Under the pieces are notes generated by a model that saw nothing but the letters and a program-made list of their open reading frames with translations, did no database searches and had not been told where the DNA came from. A DNA stretch of 32,850 nt, from the NCBI GenBank assembly GCA_012524025.1, contig JAAYSC010000022.1, positions 1 to 32,850 of the forward strand, read 5' to 3'. The translations under genes were made by a program, and so were the position numbers. The DNA is from Clostridiales bacterium. Lineage in GTDB: Bacteria; Bacillota; Clostridia; Oscillospirales; Acutalibacteraceae. Of this stretch, positions 1 to 11,719 are shown in pieces. Position 1 is the first letter of the stretch. Each line of letters begins with the position of its first letter.

Positions 1-1
1 C

Positions 2-679
2 TTGTCGGTTTCCATGGGGATAGCCACAAAAACCGATCTTGCCGAAAAATTTGAAGATTTATTCAGGCGAGCCGAAGATGATATGTACAGACACAAGCTT
101 TCGGAAAGTTCAAGCTTGCGCAGTTCAAATATCAGTTTAATCATGAATACGCTTTATGAAAAAAATAACCGCGAAATGCTTCATTCAAAACGAGTGGGCG
201 AGCTTTGTGAAACTTTTGCCCATAAACTGCAGCTAAAAAGCAATGAAATAAATCAGCTGCGCCTCGCAGGGCTTATGCATGATATCGGTAAAATCGGTAT
301 AGAAGAAAAGTTGCTCAACAGCAGCGATGTCTTAACGGATGAAGAACGCAAAGAAGTTGAAAGGCACTCGGAAATAGGTTTTAGAATATTAAGCTCTGTC
401 AGTGAATTTTCGGAAATAGCTCATTGTGTCTTGGAACATCACGAAAGGTGGGACGGTAAAGGCTATCCTCGCGGCCTGGCGGGTGAAGAAATCTCGCGCC
501 ACGCCCGTATAATCGCCTTGGCCGACTCATATGATGCCATGACATCAAAAAGAGCCTATAGGGATGCCTTGAGCAATAAGCAAGCTGCCATGGAAATCAA
601 AAAAAATGCGGGCAGTCAGTTTGATCCGGCTTTGGCAAAAGTGTTTGTAGAGGAAGTTTTGCAAAAAAGCTGGGATTGA
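2..679 (+). CDS. GGDEF/HD-GYP signalling protein, 3' part only
   Basis: This is the C-terminal part of a cyclic-di-GMP signalling protein; the reading frame is open at the window's left edge, so the true start lies outside. The first ~45 residues (SMGIA, then RRAEDDMYRHK) look like the end of a GGDEF domain. The rest is an HD-GYP domain with HDIGKIGI and HHERWDGKGYP, the metal-binding and signature motifs of c-di-GMP phosphodiesterases. HD-GYP enzymes hydrolyse c-di-GMP to pGpG or GMP. Whether the GGDEF half is active cannot be judged because its catalytic loop is not in the window. A hairpin terminator follows 33 bases downstream, so it is not cotranscribed with rpoB. The domain call is secure; the in vivo activity is inferred. 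Confidence 0.88.
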   Translation: MSVSMGIATKTDLAEKFEDLFRRAEDDMYRHKLSESSSLRSSNISLIMNTLYEKNNREMLHSKRVGELCETFAHKLQLKSNEINQLRLAGLMHDIGKIGIEEKLLNSSDVLTDEERKEVERHSEIGFRILSSVSEFSEIAHCVLEHHERWDGKGYPRGLAGEEISRHARIIALADSYDAMTSKRAYRDALSNKQAAMEIKKNAGSQFDPALAKVFVEEVLQKSWD

Positions 680-711
680 CCATTAAAGTCCGTCATTTTA
701 AACAAAAAAAA

Positions 712-748
712 GAGCGGATGCTTCTGAAAAGAGGCATCCGCTTAAAAC
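712..748 (+). terminator. Intrinsic terminator, probably bidirectional
   Basis: A stem of 13 base pairs pairs 713-725 with 730-742 around a GAAA tetraloop, with one G-U pair. It lies 33 bases after the HD-GYP stop codon. The right flank is A/T-rich, and the left flank is a run of A that reads as U on the other strand, so it could stop transcription both ways. It isolates the upstream gene from the rpoB promoter. Confidence 0.8.
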
Positions 749-771
749 TTTTAAAAGTGGTATAAATAAAC

Positions 772-800
772 TTGACAGCTCTGCAAAGAGCCCTTATAAT
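772..800 (+). promoter_or_regulatory. Sigma-A promoter of rpoBC
   Basis: TTGACA (772-777) and TATAAT (795-800) are both perfect consensus hexamers with a 17-base spacer. Transcription should start near 807, leaving a leader of about 175 bases before rpoB. Confidence 0.9.
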
Positions 801-983
801 GATATACTGGTAATTAAAATGGTGTAATCTGCCGTATAAACATCTTTTTGCAAGAAACAGTATAGCACAAAGCCTATAAAAATCAAGTGAACTCCCCCTG
901 TTTTTTACAAAATGTCGGTGTTTTCAATTGTGCCACACCGGTCCGCAAAAGGCACTAAAAAATGAAACGGAGTGAAGAGGCCT

Positions 984-3900
984 ATGCTGAAAGTTGTGCC
1001 CGAAAAGCTCGGCAAGCGTGAACGAATGAGCTTCAGTAAAATCAATGAGGTTATGGACATGCCCAATCTCATTGAAATTCAAAAAGATTCATACAAATGG
1101 TTTCGCGAAGTGGGGCTTAAAGAAGTTTTCAGGGAAATCGGCGGTATATCCGATTATGCTGACACTTGGTTGCTGACTTTTGTTGACTACAGGTTTGATG
1201 ATCAACCAAAGTATACTGTCCGTCAGTGCAAAGAGCGCGACGCAACCTATGCAGCAGCCATGCGGGTGACAGTTCGCTTGTTAAACAAAAAGAACGGCGA
1301 CATTAAAGAGTCAGAAGTTTTCATGGGTGACTTCCCCATTATGACCGACAGCGGTACCTTTGTTGTCAACGGTGCCGAACGGGTTATAGTTTCTCAACTT
1401 GTGCGTTCTCCCGGCGTTTATTTTGACATGGCCTATGACAAAACGGGTACAGAGCTTTACTCCAGCACCATCAATCCCAACAGGGGTGCCTGGCTCGAGT
1501 ATGAAACCGACTCGCAGCAGGTTTTTTATGTCCGTATAGATAAAAACAGAAAAATTCCAATCACAACCTTTGTCCGCGCCCTGGGTTTGGACTCAAATGA
1601 AGATATAATAGCTCTTTTCGGTGACGATATTTATATAGAAAAGTCGCTTGAAAAAGATGATACTTTTAACACGGAAGAAGCTCTTATAGAAGTTTTCAAA
1701 AAACTCAAACACGGTGAACATGTAACGCTTGAGGCGGCTCAAACAAACCTCAACACCTTGTTTTTTGACCCTCATCGCTACGACATATCAAGGGTTGGTC
1801 GCTACAAATATAATAAAAAATTATCCTTGGCTTCGCGTTTATCGGGTTGCACCCTGGCTGAAAACTTGGTAAGCCCCTTGACCGGTGAAATTTTAGCGGA
1901 AGCTGATGAAACAGTAACAAGAGAAAAAGCTTACGAAGCCGAACAGCACGGTATAAGCTTGGCTAAAGTCAAGATAGGGGACAAGGTTGTACATATAGTT
2001 TCCAACCAAATGGTGGATGCCTTAAGCTTTTTTGAAGACATTTCACAAGACGAATTGGAAGAAGCGGGTATTTATGAAAAAGTACGCTTCACAATTTTGA
2101 AAGAAATTTTAGACACCTTCGAAAATAAAGAAGAAATACTGGAAGAACTTGCCGCACGCCGCGATGAGTTGGTTCCAAACCATATAATTGTGGATGATAT
2201 CTTTGCCTCGGTAAACTATGTAAATTGTATTGCCAATGGCATAGGCCTCATTGACGACATTGACCACTTGGGCAACAGGCGTATTCGTTCAGTCGGTGAA
2301 CTCTTACAAAACCAATTCAGAATCGGCCTGGCTCGTATGGAAAGAGTAGTCCGTGAGAGGATGTCCCTACAAGCCCAAGAAGAAGAAGAAAAAGTGACTC
2401 CTCAATCCCTTATAAATATCAGGCCGGTACTTATGGCCATAAAAGAATTTTTTGGATCCTCACCCCTTTCACAATTTATGGACCAAACAAATCCTTTGGC
2501 CGAGCTCACTCACAAACGCCGTCTTTCGGCTCTGGGTCCGGGCGGTTTGTCCAGGGACAGAGCCGGCTTTGAAGTGCGAGATGTTCACTACAGCCATTAC
2601 GGGCGTATGTGTCCGATCGAAACCCCGGAAGGGCCCAATATCGGCTTGATTTCCTACCTGGCCACCTTTGCCCGTATAAACAAATACGGCTTTATCGAAA
2701 CACCTTTCCGTAAGGTTGACAAAGAAACAGGCGTGGTCTTGTCGGAAGTTGTCTATATGACTGCGGATTATGAAGACGACTACATTGTTGCACAAGCCAA
2801 CGAGCCCCTTGGTGAAGACGGGCGTTTCTTAAACCCGCGCGTGGTTGCGCGCTTTCGTGATGAGTTTTTGGAAGTTGAAGCAGCCAAGGCTGACTTTATG
2901 GATGTTTCGCCCAAAATGGTGGTTTCTGTAGCGACGGCTATGATTCCCTTCCTTGAAAATGACGACGCAAACAGGGCACTTATGGGCTCAAACATGCAAA
3001 GGCAGGCCGTTCCGCTCTTGAAAACACAAGCACCCATAGTCGGCACCGGCATGGAACACAAGGCCGCAATTGACTCGGGTGTCGTTGTGATTGCAGAAAA
3101 TTCCGGCACGGTCAATTATGTCAGTGCGGACAAAATCGTCATAGTCGGTAACAAGGGCGAGGTTGACGAGTATGAAATTATCAAATTCATGCGCTCAAAC
3201 CAAGGTACTTGCATAAACCAAATCCCCATAGTCTGTGTAGGTGACAAGGTTGAAGCCGGTGATGTAATAGCAGACGGCCCGGCCACTGACAAAGGTGAAA
3301 TCAGCCTTGGCAAAAATGCCCTCATAGGCTTTATGACCTGGGAAGGTTTCAACTATGAAGACGCTGTTTTGATTAACGAAAAACTGGTCAGAGATGATGT
3401 ATATACCTCCATTCATATAGAAGAGTACGAAGTTGAGGCCCGTGACACCAAGCTGGGGCCGGAAGAAATTACTCGTGATATAGCAACCGTCGGTGACGAG
3501 GCCCTCAAAGACCTTGACGAGCGCGGAATAGTCAGGGTCGGTGCCGAAGTCAAGTCGGGTGATATCTTGGTCGGTAAAGTAACACCAAAAGGTGAAACCG
3601 AGCCCACGGCCGAAGAAAAGCTTTTACGCGCCATTTTCGGTGAAAAGGCCAAGGATGTACGAGACACCTCCCTGCGTGTTCCTCACGGTGAATACGGCAT
3701 TGTGGTCAGCGTAGAAGAGTTTACCAGGGAAAATTCTGACGAACTCTCGCCGGGTGTTAACAAGGTTGTACGCTGCTATGTTGCACAAAAACGCAAAATC
3801 TCCGTTGGGGATAAAATGGCAGGTCGTCACGGTAACAAGGGTGTTGTGTCAATGATTCTTCCGCAAGAAGACATGCCCTTCCTGCCTGACGGTACACCGC

Positions 3901-4688
3901 TTGATATCGTTTTAAATCCCTTGGGTGTTCCGTCACGAATGAATATAGGTCAAGTTTTGGAAGTTAACATGGGCTTTGCGGCAAAACAGTTGGGCATTAA
4001 TGTTATGACCCCCGTATTTGACGGCGCTCATGAAGAAGATGTCGTGGCTGCCTTGAAAAAGGCCGGTTTGCGAGAAGACGGCAAGATTGAACTTGTGGAC
4101 GGACGAACTGGGCTCAAGTTTGACAACCCGGTCACGGTTGGGGTTATGTACTTCTTAAAGCTCTTGCACTTGGTTGATGACAAAATTCACGCCAGGTCCA
4201 CCGGTCCTTACTCCTTGGTTACTCAACAGCCCTTGGGCGGTAAGGCCCAATTTGGCGGGCAACGCTTTGGGGAAATGGAAGTTTGGGCTCTTGAAGCCTA
4301 CGGTGCTGCCTATACTTTGCAAGAGATTCTCACGGTTAAGTCCGACGATGTGGTCGGGCGTGTAAAAACATACGAAGCCATTGTCAAGGGTAATAATGTA
4401 CCCAAGCCCGGCATACCGGAATCTTTCAAAGTCTTGGTCAAAGAAATGCAGTCTTTGGGGCTTGATATCAGAGTACTTGATGAAAATGATGAAGAGATTG
4501 ATATTAGGCAGAGCTTTGAAGCGGACGAATATGGCCCGACACAACCGCCGGTAGTTGACCAAGAAGCAATAGAAGAGGTCAATGACATAGAAACGGCAGA
4601 AAATTTCCATATAGTTGACAGGCACGGAAATATGGAAGAGCCCGAGCCGGCTGAAGAAACTTATGACGGCACAGAAGACGAAAGCTGA
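984..4688 (+). CDS. rpoB: RNA polymerase beta subunit
   Basis: Beta subunit of core RNA polymerase, which with beta' forms the catalytic centre and the rifampicin pocket. The protein is 1234 residues, normal for Bacillota. It opens with the family's [16 protein letters not shown] pattern and carries the rifampicin cluster [13 protein letters not shown] followed by [21 protein letters not shown] (about 497-525), the [12 protein letters not shown] block and the GRHGNKGV block. The rifampicin positions match the sensitive wild type. I chose ATG at 984; an in-frame GTG at 972 has GGAG overlapping it and no usable ribosome binding site, whereas that GGAG sits 11 bases before 984. The C-terminal ~60 residues are acidic and low-complexity. 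It is followed 67 bases later by rpoC. No rplJ or rplL gene precedes it. Confidence 0.97.
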   Translation: MLKVVPEKLGKRERMSFSKINEVMDMPNLIEIQKDSYKWFREVGLKEVFREIGGISDYADTWLLTFVDYRFDDQPKYTVRQCKERDATYAAAMRVTVRLLNKKNGDIKESEVFMGDFPIMTDSGTFVVNGAERVIVSQLVRSPGVYFDMAYDKTGTELYSSTINPNRGAWLEYETDSQQVFYVRIDKNRKIPITTFVRALGLDSNEDIIALFGDDIYIEKSLEKDDTFNTEEALIEVFKKLKHGEHVTLEAAQTNLNTLFFDPHRYDISRVGRYKYNKKLSLASRLSGCTLAENLVSPLTGEILAEADETVTREKAYEAEQHGISLAKVKIGDKVVHIVSNQMVDALSFFEDISQDELEEAGIYEKVRFTILKEILDTFENKEEILEELAARRDELVPNHIIVDDIFASVNYVNCIANGIGLIDDIDHLGNRRIRSVGELLQNQFRIGLARMERVVRERMSLQAQEEEEKVTPQSLINIRPVLMAIKEFFGSSPLSQFMDQTNPLAELTHKRRLSALGPGGLSRDRAGFEVRDVHYSHYGRMCPIETPEGPNIGLISYLATFARINKYGFIETPFRKVDKETGVVLSEVVYMTADYEDDYIVAQANEPLGEDGRFLNPRVVARFRDEFLEVEAAKADFMDVSPKMVVSVATAMIPFLENDDANRALMGSNMQRQAVPLLKTQAPIVGTGMEHKAAIDSGVVVIAENSGTVNYVSADKIVIVGNKGEVDEYEIIKFMRSNQGTCINQIPIVCVGDKVEAGDVIADGPATDKGEISLGKNALIGFMTWEGFNYEDAVLINEKLVRDDVYTSIHIEEYEVEARDTKLGPEEITRDIATVGDEALKDLDERGIVRVGAEVKSGDILVGKVTPKGETEPTAEEKLLRAIFGEKAKDVRDTSLRVPHGEYGIVVSVEEFTRENSDELSPGVNKVVRCYVAQKRKISVGDKMAGRHGNKGVVSMILPQEDMPFLPDGTPLDIVLNPLGVPSRMNIGQVLEVNMGFAAKQLGINVMTPVFDGAHEEDVVAALKKAGLREDGKIELVDGRTGLKFDNPVTVGVMYFLKLLHLVDDKIHARSTGPYSLVTQQPLGGKAQFGGQRFGEMEVWALEAYGAAYTLQEILTVKSDDVVGRVKTYEAIVKGNNVPKPGIPESFKVLVKEMQSLGLDIRVLDENDEEIDIRQSFEADEYGPTQPPVVDQEAIEEVNDIETAENFHIVDRHGNMEEPEPAEETYDGTEDES

Positions 4689-4755
4689 CCCACATATCGG
4701 CAATATAAGATTTAAAAAGAATATAAGCAAAATAATGTAAAGGGGCAGATGTTTA

Positions 4756-7700
4756 ATGGAAAACAACGTCTTTGAAACAATAAAAATCGGTTTGGCTTCT
4801 CCGCAACAAATTTTAAAGTGGTCCAGCGGCGAGGTAACAAAGCCGGAAACAATAAATTATCGTACCTTGAAACCGGAAAAGGAAGGCCTGTTTTGTGAGA
4901 AAATTTTCGGGCCCTCCAAAGACTGGGAATGCTATTGCGGAAAATATAGGAAGCGCAATCGCAACATAGGCAAGGTCTGTGAAAAATGCGGTGTCGAAAT
5001 TACCAGGGCCAAGGTCAGGCGTGAACGCATGGGCCATATAGAACTGGCGGCACCCGTGTCTCACATTTGGTATTTTAAGGGGATCCCTTCAAGGTTGGGC
5101 TTAATTCTTGATGTATCCCCAAGAGAACTTGAAAAAGTTTTATATTTTGCCATGTACATGGTCACAGACCCGGGTGACACACCTCTGGAAAAATACCAAA
5201 CCCTGGATGAGAGGGAATACGATAAATACCGCGAGTATTATGAAGATGACTTCAAGGCCGAAATGGGCGCTCAAGCGGTAAAGAAACTGCTTTCTGAAAT
5301 TGACTTGGATGAGCTTTGCCTTCAGTTGAGGGAAGAACTCAAGACCACCACGGGCCAAAAAAAGGTCAAACTTCTCAAGCGCTTGGAAGTGGCAGAAGCC
5401 TTCAGAGCATCCGGAAATAGGCCGGAATGGATGATTTTGGATGTTATTCCCGTTATTCCGCCCGAAATACGCCCCATGGTTCAACTTGACGGCGGTCGTT
5501 TTGCAACTTCGGACCTCAATGACCTTTATCGTAGGGTTATAAATCGAAACAACAGGCTTAAGAGGCTTTTGGACTTGCAAGCGCCGGACCTTATCATTCG
5601 CAATGAAAAAAGAATGTTGCAAGAGTCGGTTGACGCTTTGATCGACAACGGTCGGCGCGGCAGGCCGGTTACAGGTGCAAACAACAGGGCCCTCAAATCC
5701 CTTTCTGACATGCTAAAGGGCAAGCAAGGGCGTTTCAGGCAAAACTTGTTGGGCAAGCGGGTTGACTACTCGGGTCGTTCCGTTATTGTTGTAGGCCCCG
5801 AACTTAAAATTTACCAATGTGGTTTGCCAAAAGAAATGGCTTTAGAGCTTTTTAAACCTTTTGTAATGAAAAGGTTGGTTGAGCTTGAAGAGGCCAACAA
5901 TGTAAAATCTGCACGAAAAATGGTTGAAAGGGCTTCCAGAGCCGAAGTATGGGACGCACTTGATACGGTTATCAAAGACCACCCGGTCTTGTTAAACCGT
6001 GCCCCAACCCTGCACCGCCTAGGTATACAGGCCTTTGAGCCCGTTTTAATCGAAGGGCGTGCCATTAAGCTGCACCCCTTGGTGTGCACAGCATTTAACG
6101 CCGACTTTGACGGCGACCAAATGGCCGTGCATGTTCCGCTTTCGGCAGAAGCACAAGCGGAAGCGCGTATTTTGATGTTGGCTGCCAATAACCTTCTCAA
6201 GCCTTCCGACGGGCGCCCCGTGGTTGTACCGACGCAAGATATGGTCTTGGGCTCTTATTACCTGACCTTGACCAAAGAAGATGAACCCGGTCAAGGCAAA
6301 ATTTTCAGGGACCCCAATGAAGCGGGCAAGGCTTACAATGAAGGCGACATTAGCCTGCATGCGCTTATCAAGGTTCGTTTTACATCAGAAGTGGACGGTA
6401 AAGAAAAGTCTCAAGTTTTCGAAACCACCTATGGCAGAATACTCTTTAATGAAATAATTCCGCAAAACTTGGGTTTTGTGGATCGCAGTCAAGAAGATAT
6501 GGTTTGCGCACCCGAAATTGACTTTTTGGTCAACAAGAAAAAGTTGGGTGAAATCGTTTATCGCTGCATTAACATTCACGGCACCTCTCAAACGGCGGAA
6601 ATTCTTGACGACCTTAAGGATATCGGCTTTAAATTTTCAACTCAAAGCGGCTTGACAGCCTCTGTTTTCGACGCAGTCATACCCGAAAAGAAGCAAGAGT
6701 TGCTTGATGATGCAGAAGAAAAAGTTGAAAAAATCACACGCAGCTTTGAACGCGGCCTTATCACAGATGAAGAGCGCAGTGAAAGAGTCAAAGAAGTTTG
6801 GGAAGAATGCACAAGAGCGGTTGCCAAAGAACTTATGACCAACTTCGACCCCTTCAACCCCATTAACATGATGTTGGATTCGGGGGCCAGGGGTAATGAA
6901 AGCCAGCTCAGGCAATTAGCAGGTATGCGAGGGCTCATAGCCAACACGGCCGGCCGTACGATTGAAATACCTGTCCGCGCAAACTACCGCGAAGGCCTCA
7001 ATGTTTTGGAATACTTTATTTCTTCGCGCGGGGCCAGAAAAGGTCTTGCCGACACCGCACTCAGAACCGCCGACTCCGGTTATTTGACCAGGCGGCTGGT
7101 GGATGTTTCTCAAGATGTTATAATCCGCCAAGAGGACTGCGGCTGTGAAGACGGTTCGGAAGTATATGACATAAAAGACGGCAACAGAATGATTGTCAGC
7201 CTGAAAGAACGCTTGACCGGTCGCTATTTGATGGAAGACCTAATTGATGAAAAAACAGGCGAACTCATTATCAGCAAAGATGAACTCTTGAGCGACGCCA
7301 AGGCCGAACTTGCAGCTGATTATCTTGAAGAAAAACACAAGGAAAAACTTGATGCCGGCTTGGTGGCCGAAGGCTCTCAAGCCCGTGTGGCCATACGCTC
7401 GCTCTTAACATGTGAAGCCGAGCACGGTGTTTGCATCAGGTGCTACGGCGCAAACTTGGCAACCGGTGAACCCGTAACCATAGGCGAAGCGGTTGGTATA
7501 ATTGCCGCCCAATCCATTGGTGAACCCGGCACTCAGCTTACCATGCGTACCTTCCAAACCGGCGGAACAAGGGACCAGACAGATATTACCGAAGGTCTGC
7601 CCAGGGTCGAAGAGCTCTTTGAGGCCAGGAAACCGAAAAGCTTGGCCATAATGAGCGAACTCCCGGGTGTCGTGAGTTTTGGCGAAGTGAAAAACGCCAA

Positions 7701-8397
7701 GCAAGTGATTATTAAGAACGAAGAAAGCGGGGAGGAAAAGGCTTATCTCATCCCCTACGGATTCAGAGCTGCCGTTGCAGAAGGCCAAACAGTCGAAAAA
7801 GGTGAAAACCTGACCGAAGGCTCTCGCAATCCCCATGATATTTTGTCCATTCTGGGTGTGGACAGTGTACACGACTATTTAATCCGTGAAGTCCAACGGA
7901 CCTACCGTATGCAAGGTGTTGACATAAATGACAAGCATATCGAGGTTATAGTGCGTCAAATGATGCGCAAGGTTAAGGTTGTCGAACCCGGGTCAACAAA
8001 TCTCTTACCGGGTGCCATACTCGAAAAAAGCGAGCTGATTGAGGTAAACAAAAACACTCAAACATCTTGCCGAATCAACGATGAAGAATACTTGCCGGCA
8101 GAAGCCGAGCCGATTTTGCTGGGTATTACAAAGGCTTCATTGGCAACAGACTCTTTCCTTTCGGCCGCTTCTTTCCAAGAAACAACCAGGGTTCTTACCG
8201 ATGCGGCACTCAAGGGCAAGCGCGACTCACTCTTGGGGCTCAAAGAAAATGTCATTATAGGCAAACTCTTGCCTTCCGGCACCGGCATGAAATGCTACTC
8301 GAAAGTTCAAGTGAACAGAACCATACCGGAAGATGATGAGGATGATCCGAGCGAATTGGATTTGGAAGAATTGCTGATTTCCTATGACAACTTATAG
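4756..8397 (+). CDS. rpoC: RNA polymerase beta' subunit
   Basis: Beta' subunit of RNA polymerase, 1213 residues, holding the catalytic magnesium. The active-site motif NADFDGDQ is at residues 448-455. The N-terminal zinc-binding domain has Cys59, Cys61, Cys75 and Cys78. The second zinc site has Cys795, Cys886, Cys893 and Cys896. The bridge-helix and trigger-loop region contains MRTFQTGG near residue 930. An AGGGG ribosome binding site (4741-4745) precedes the ATG. It is transcribed with rpoB from the promoter at 772-800; no promoter is evident in the 67-base gap. The acidic C-terminal tail parallels the one on RpoB. No clear strong terminator follows, only a short hairpin at 8477-8489 that lies downstream of the next promoter. 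Confidence 0.97.
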   Translation: MENNVFETIKIGLASPQQILKWSSGEVTKPETINYRTLKPEKEGLFCEKIFGPSKDWECYCGKYRKRNRNIGKVCEKCGVEITRAKVRRERMGHIELAAPVSHIWYFKGIPSRLGLILDVSPRELEKVLYFAMYMVTDPGDTPLEKYQTLDEREYDKYREYYEDDFKAEMGAQAVKKLLSEIDLDELCLQLREELKTTTGQKKVKLLKRLEVAEAFRASGNRPEWMILDVIPVIPPEIRPMVQLDGGRFATSDLNDLYRRVINRNNRLKRLLDLQAPDLIIRNEKRMLQESVDALIDNGRRGRPVTGANNRALKSLSDMLKGKQGRFRQNLLGKRVDYSGRSVIVVGPELKIYQCGLPKEMALELFKPFVMKRLVELEEANNVKSARKMVERASRAEVWDALDTVIKDHPVLLNRAPTLHRLGIQAFEPVLIEGRAIKLHPLVCTAFNADFDGDQMAVHVPLSAEAQAEARILMLAANNLLKPSDGRPVVVPTQDMVLGSYYLTLTKEDEPGQGKIFRDPNEAGKAYNEGDISLHALIKVRFTSEVDGKEKSQVFETTYGRILFNEIIPQNLGFVDRSQEDMVCAPEIDFLVNKKKLGEIVYRCINIHGTSQTAEILDDLKDIGFKFSTQSGLTASVFDAVIPEKKQELLDDAEEKVEKITRSFERGLITDEERSERVKEVWEECTRAVAKELMTNFDPFNPINMMLDSGARGNESQLRQLAGMRGLIANTAGRTIEIPVRANYREGLNVLEYFISSRGARKGLADTALRTADSGYLTRRLVDVSQDVIIRQEDCGCEDGSEVYDIKDGNRMIVSLKERLTGRYLMEDLIDEKTGELIISKDELLSDAKAELAADYLEEKHKEKLDAGLVAEGSQARVAIRSLLTCEAEHGVCIRCYGANLATGEPVTIGEAVGIIAAQSIGEPGTQLTMRTFQTGGTRDQTDITEGLPRVEELFEARKPKSLAIMSELPGVVSFGEVKNAKQVIIKNEESGEEKAYLIPYGFRAAVAEGQTVEKGENLTEGSRNPHDILSILGVDSVHDYLIREVQRTYRMQGVDINDKHIEVIVRQMMRKVKVVEPGSTNLLPGAILEKSELIEVNKNTQTSCRINDEEYLPAEAEPILLGITKASLATDSFLSAASFQETTRVLTDAALKGKRDSLLGLKENVIIGKLLPSGTGMKCYSKVQVNRTIPEDDEDDPSELDLEELLISYDNL

Positions 8398-8402
8398 GAC
8401 TA

Positions 8403-8431
8403 TTGACAAGATTGACCTTTTGGTATATAAT
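8403..8431 (+). promoter_or_regulatory. Sigma-A promoter of the str operon
   Basis: TTGACA (8403-8408) and TATAAT (8426-8431) are perfect hexamers separated by 17 bases, starting six bases after the rpoC stop codon. Transcription should begin near 8438, about 90 bases before rpsL. This gives rpsL-rpsG-fusA-tuf expression independent of rpoBC. Confidence 0.87.
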
Positions 8432-8476
8432 CCAAAAATACGCAATTTAATTAGTAGACTTTAACAGTTATTAAGT

Positions 8477-8489
8477 CGCCTGTCAGGCG
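8477..8489 (+). other. Short hairpin in the rpsL leader
   Basis: CGCCT (8477-8481) pairs with AGGCG (8485-8489) around a three-base loop and can be extended by G-U pairs on both sides. It sits in the transcribed leader of rpsL. The following bases hold only three T, so it is a weak terminator or attenuator at best, or an RNA stability element. Function unknown. Confidence 0.4.
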
Positions 8490-8511
8490 GTTTGATGATA
8501 ATATTAAAAAG

Positions 8512-8518
8512 AAAGGAG
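8512..8518 (+). promoter_or_regulatory. Ribosome binding site that fixes the rpsL TTG start
   Basis: AAAGGAG lies eight bases before TTG at 8527. No ATG or GTG is available at the conserved S12 N-terminus (MPTFNQLV), so the strong site decides a TTG start. Confidence 0.88.
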
Positions 8519-8526
8519 ACGATTGT

Positions 8527-8946
8527 TTGCCAACCTTTAATCAGTTAGTACGCCAAGGCAGAAAGCGGATGGAAAACAAGCCAAAGGCCCCGGCACTGCA
8601 AAAAACTTTGAACACACAAAAGAACATTTTGACCGACCACAATTCACCACAAAAACGCGGTGTTTGCACGGAAGTCAGGACAGCGACGCCCAAAAAGCCA
8701 AACTCGGCTTTAAGGAAAATTGCCAGGGTTCGTCTGACAAACGGTCTGGAAGTTACTTCCTACATACCCGGTGTCGGCCACAATTTGCAAGAGCACTCGG
8801 TTGTAATGATTCGCGGCGGTCGTATTAAAGACTTACCCGGCGTTCGTTACCATGTTATCCGCGGCAAACTTGATACCCAAGGCGTAACGGGCAGGATGCA
8901 GTCCCGCTCTAAGTACGGTGCTAAAAAACCAAAAACTGCAAAATAG
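8527..8946 (+). CDS. rpsL: 30S ribosomal protein S12
   Basis: Decoding-centre protein of the small ribosomal subunit, and the site of streptomycin-resistance mutations. The 139-residue product carries the S12 blocks [25 protein letters not shown] (residues ~54-70) and [13 protein letters not shown]. Lys56 and Lys57 and the lysine before DLPGVRY are the wild-type residues, so ribosomal streptomycin resistance is not expected. The protein is longer than the ~124-residue E. coli form because of an insertion after the first ~20 residues, as in other Gram-positive S12 proteins. Translation starts at TTG, supported by AAAGGAG eight bases upstream. It is first in the str operon, directly behind a consensus promoter; the 164-base gap to rpsG is unusually long. 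Confidence 0.97.
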   Translation: MPTFNQLVRQGRKRMENKPKAPALQKTLNTQKNILTDHNSPQKRGVCTEVRTATPKKPNSALRKIARVRLTNGLEVTSYIPGVGHNLQEHSVVMIRGGRIKDLPGVRYHVIRGKLDTQGVTGRMQSRSKYGAKKPKTAK

Positions 8947-8966
8947 TAAACTTTTAAACAGTTTAC
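8946..8966 (+). repeat. Inverted repeat after rpsL
   Basis: GTAAACT (8946-8952) and AGTTTAC (8960-8966) form a perfect seven-pair A/T-rich stem right at the rpsL stop codon. There is no U-tract, so it is not a convincing terminator. It could stabilise a processed 3' end inside the str transcript. The rest of the rpsL-rpsG gap shows no clear promoter. Confidence 0.35.
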
Positions 8967-9095
8967 ACAAATCGAAACAATCTTCTTGCAGGCAAAAGTT
9001 TAACTTTTATCAATGTGAGAGTGTTAATATATTACACCTCATCATTGGCGCCACGGGAATGTTGTCACTCGAGTACCTATGATATCATCTTTATG

Positions 9096-9102
9096 AAGGA
9101 GG
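9096..9102 (+). promoter_or_regulatory. Ribosome binding site that fixes the rpsG GTG start
   Basis: AAGGAGG is eight bases before GTG at 9111, exactly where family S7 proteins begin ([16 protein letters not shown]). This rules out a longer reading frame that opens at 9015. Confidence 0.92.
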
Positions 9103-9110
9103 GAAGCGAA

Positions 9111-9581
9111 GTGCCAAGAAGAGGTAGTATAGCTAAACGAGATGTTTTGCCCGATCCGCTTTATAATTCCAAGCTCGTAACCCGTTTGATCAACAATGTC
9201 ATGTATGACGGCAAAAGGGGAATCGCACAAAAAATTGTGTACGACGCATTTGAAATTATTAAGGAAAAGACAGGCAAAGATCCTCTTGAGGTTTTCGAAG
9301 CTTCAATGGAAAATGTAATGCCACTGCTGGAAGTTAAAGCCAGAAGAGTCGGTGGCGCAACTTATCAAGTCCCTATCGAAGTTCGCCCCGAAAGAAGGCA
9401 AACCTTGGGCTTGCGCTGGATAACCGCCTATAGCCGCAACCGATCCGAAAGGACCATGCGCGAAAGGTTGGCCAGCGAAATCATGGATGCCGTCAATGAA
9501 ACAGGCGGAGCATTCAAAAAGCGTGAGGAAACTCACAAGATGGCAGAAGCCAACAAGGCCTTCTCACACTTTAGGTGGTAG
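9111..9581 (+). CDS. rpsG: 30S ribosomal protein S7
   Basis: Primary 16S rRNA-binding protein that nucleates assembly of the 30S head. The product is 156 residues, the standard bacterial length, with MPRRG at the start, [21 protein letters not shown] at residues ~13-33, the [12 protein letters not shown] block and a C-terminal AFSHFRW. The start is GTG, chosen because AAGGAGG lies eight bases upstream and the conserved N-terminus begins there. It is followed 45 bases later by fusA in the normal str order. In other bacteria S7 represses its own operon by binding the S12-S7 intercistronic RNA; the long 164-base gap here could hold such a site, but I see no recognisable S7 target. Confidence 0.97.
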   Translation: MPRRGSIAKRDVLPDPLYNSKLVTRLINNVMYDGKRGIAQKIVYDAFEIIKEKTGKDPLEVFEASMENVMPLLEVKARRVGGATYQVPIEVRPERRQTLGLRWITAYSRNRSERTMRERLASEIMDAVNETGGAFKKREETHKMAEANKAFSHFRW

Positions 9582-9626
9582 GCCGCAGGCAAAAACACAT
9601 TTTATTTACTAACGACGGAGGAACAC

Positions 9627-11690
9627 ATGTCAAGGCAAGTATCACTTGAAATGACCAGAAATATTGGGATTATGGCCCATATAGACGCCGGGAAAACCAC
9701 CACAACCGAGCGTATACTTTACTATACGGGAAAAGTGCACAAGGTCGGTGAAACCCACGATGGAACGGCGGTTATGGATTGGACAGAGGAAGAGCAAAAA
9801 AGGGGTATAACCATTACCTCTGCTGCTACAACCTGTTTCTGGGAAGATCATAGAATAAATATAATTGACACGCCCGGGCATGTGGACTTTACCGTTGAAG
9901 TTGAGCGCTCACTCAGGGTTCTTGACGGTGCCGTTACGGTACTTTGTGCCAAGGGCGGTGTTGAGCCTCAATCGGAAACCGTATGGCGCCAGGCGGACAA
10001 ATATAAAGTTCCGCGCATGGCCTATATCAACAAGATGGACATTACCGGTGCCGACTTTTACAATGTCTTATCCATGCTCAAAGATCGGCTCAAGTGCAAT
10101 GCCGTTCCTATCCAACTGCCTATTGGGTCAGAAGCTGACTTCAAAGGCATCATTGATCTGGTTGAAATGAAGGCTGTCTTCTACGATGATGCGATGGGTA
10201 TTGAGACACGCATTGAAGACATTCCGGAAAATTATTTGGACTTGGCACAGAAATATCGTGCCGAACTGATAGAGCATGTATCGGAACAAGATGACCACTT
10301 GTTGGAAAAATTTATTGAAGGCATTGAGCCAACCAAGGAAGAGATAAAACGCTGTATCCGCAAGGCTACAACAGCAAACCTGATGGTCCCCGTTGTTTGC
10401 GGCACATCTTACCGCAATAAAGGGGTTCAACCGCTTCTGGATGCAATTGTGGATTATATGCCTTCACCCCTTGATGTTGACTCCATAACCGGTATCAACC
10501 CCAAGACTGAAAAAGAAGAGGAAAGGCCCACATCGGACGACGCTCCTTTTTCAGCCCTGGCCTTTAAAATCGCAACAGACCCCTTTGTGGGCAAGCTTTG
10601 CTTTATCAGGGCCTACTCGGGCACGGTCAAGGCAGGTAGCCAGGTCTATAACTCCACCAAAGACACAAATGAGCGCTTGGGGCGGATTTTGCAAATGCAT
10701 TCAAATCATCGCCAAGACCTTGAATATTGTTATTCGGGTGATATTATAGCTGCGGTAGGCCTCAAAAACACGGCAACGGGTGATACCTTGTGTGATGTCA
10801 GGCATCCTATTATTTTAGAATCCATGGCTTTCCCCGACCCGGTAATCCGTGTGGCTATAGAGCCAAAAACCAAGGCCGGCCAAGAAAAGATGGGCCTTGC
10901 ACTGCAAAAATTAGGTGAAGAAGACCCAACCTTCAAATGCTATACCGACGAAGAAACCGGCCAAACTATAATAGCCGGCATGGGTGAGCTACACCTTGAG
11001 ATTATTGTAGACCGCCTTCTGCGTGAGTTTAAGGTAGAAGCCAACATTGGGGAACCGCAAGTTGCCTTTCGTGAAACAATTACAAAAGAAGCACAAGCAG
11101 ACACCAAATATGCTCGTCAAACAGGCGGCCACGGTCAATACGGTCATGTTAAGATTCGCATTGAACCCAACCCCGAAAAAGGCTTTGAGTTTGTGAATTC
11201 GGTCGTTGGCGGTACTGTTCCCAGGGAATACATCTCTTCGGTTGAAGCGGGTGTCAAAAGTGCACTCCACAGCGGTGTCTTGGCAGGCTTTAGCGTTGAA
11301 GATGTTAAAGTAACCCTTTATGACGGTTCCTACCATGAGGTAGACTCGTCCGAGTTGGCCTTTAAAATTGCCGGCTCAATGGCAATGAAAGAAGCCTTGC
11401 AAAGAGCCCAGCCGGTTCTTATGGAGCCGATTATGAATGTTACCGTAATAGTTCCCGACGATTATGTCGGTGATGTTTTGGGCGATATTAATGCCAGACG
11501 GGGCTCAATTTTAGGGACCGAAACGCGTTTGGGAATAGTGCAAATAGAGGCTGAAATTCCACTTTCCGCCATGTTTGGCTATGCAACAGCCCTGCGTTCA
11601 AAAACACAAGGCCGCGGTCAATATTCCATGGAACCCAGTCATTATACCCAGGTTCCCAAGTCCATAGCAGAAACAATGATAAACAAGTGA
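9627..11690 (+). CDS. fusA: Elongation factor G
   Basis: GTPase that drives ribosomal translocation and, with ribosome recycling factor, subunit splitting. The 687-residue protein has the G1 motif AHIDAGKT (17-24), DTPGH (81-85) and NKMD (135-138), followed by domains II to V, including the GQYGHVKI and TVPREYI blocks of domain IV. Length and motifs fit canonical EF-G1 and not the shorter-motif paralogues or tetracycline-protection proteins. GGAGG (9617-9621) is five bases before the ATG. It sits between rpsG and tuf as in most bacteria. Nothing unusual in composition. Confidence 0.97.
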   Translation: MSRQVSLEMTRNIGIMAHIDAGKTTTTERILYYTGKVHKVGETHDGTAVMDWTEEEQKRGITITSAATTCFWEDHRINIIDTPGHVDFTVEVERSLRVLDGAVTVLCAKGGVEPQSETVWRQADKYKVPRMAYINKMDITGADFYNVLSMLKDRLKCNAVPIQLPIGSEADFKGIIDLVEMKAVFYDDAMGIETRIEDIPENYLDLAQKYRAELIEHVSEQDDHLLEKFIEGIEPTKEEIKRCIRKATTANLMVPVVCGTSYRNKGVQPLLDAIVDYMPSPLDVDSITGINPKTEKEEERPTSDDAPFSALAFKIATDPFVGKLCFIRAYSGTVKAGSQVYNSTKDTNERLGRILQMHSNHRQDLEYCYSGDIIAAVGLKNTATGDTLCDVRHPIILESMAFPDPVIRVAIEPKTKAGQEKMGLALQKLGEEDPTFKCYTDEETGQTIIAGMGELHLEIIVDRLLREFKVEANIGEPQVAFRETITKEAQADTKYARQTGGHGQYGHVKIRIEPNPEKGFEFVNSVVGGTVPREYISSVEAGVKSALHSGVLAGFSVEDVKVTLYDGSYHEVDSSELAFKIAGSMAMKEALQRAQPVLMEPIMNVTVIVPDDYVGDVLGDINARRGSILGTETRLGIVQIEAEIPLSAMFGYATALRSKTQGRGQYSMEPSHYTQVPKSIAETMINK

Positions 11691-11719
11691 TTAAAAGATT
11701 GCTTTTTTAAAAGAAAGGC

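Noticed and set aside
972-983. GTG start for rpoB at 972
   Set aside because: The nearest purine-rich site overlaps it; ATG at 984 fits the family N-terminus and has GGAG upstream, though 972 cannot be fully excluded.
2460-2540. Rifampicin-resistance changes in rpoB
   Set aside because: All classical cluster positions carry the sensitive residues.
4155-4766. 203-residue minus-strand reading frame across the rpoB end
   Set aside because: It is antisense to conserved rpoB coding sequence and the rpoB-rpoC gap, has no ribosome binding site or family resemblance, and reflects the codon pattern of the real gene.
8967-9095. Promoter between rpsL and rpsG
   Set aside because: Several A/T-rich hexamers exist but none combine a good -35 and -10 at 16-18 bases.
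9015-9110. N-terminal extension of S7
   Set aside because: The 32 extra residues do not resemble S7, and AAGGAGG with GTG at 9111 gives the standard 156-residue protein.
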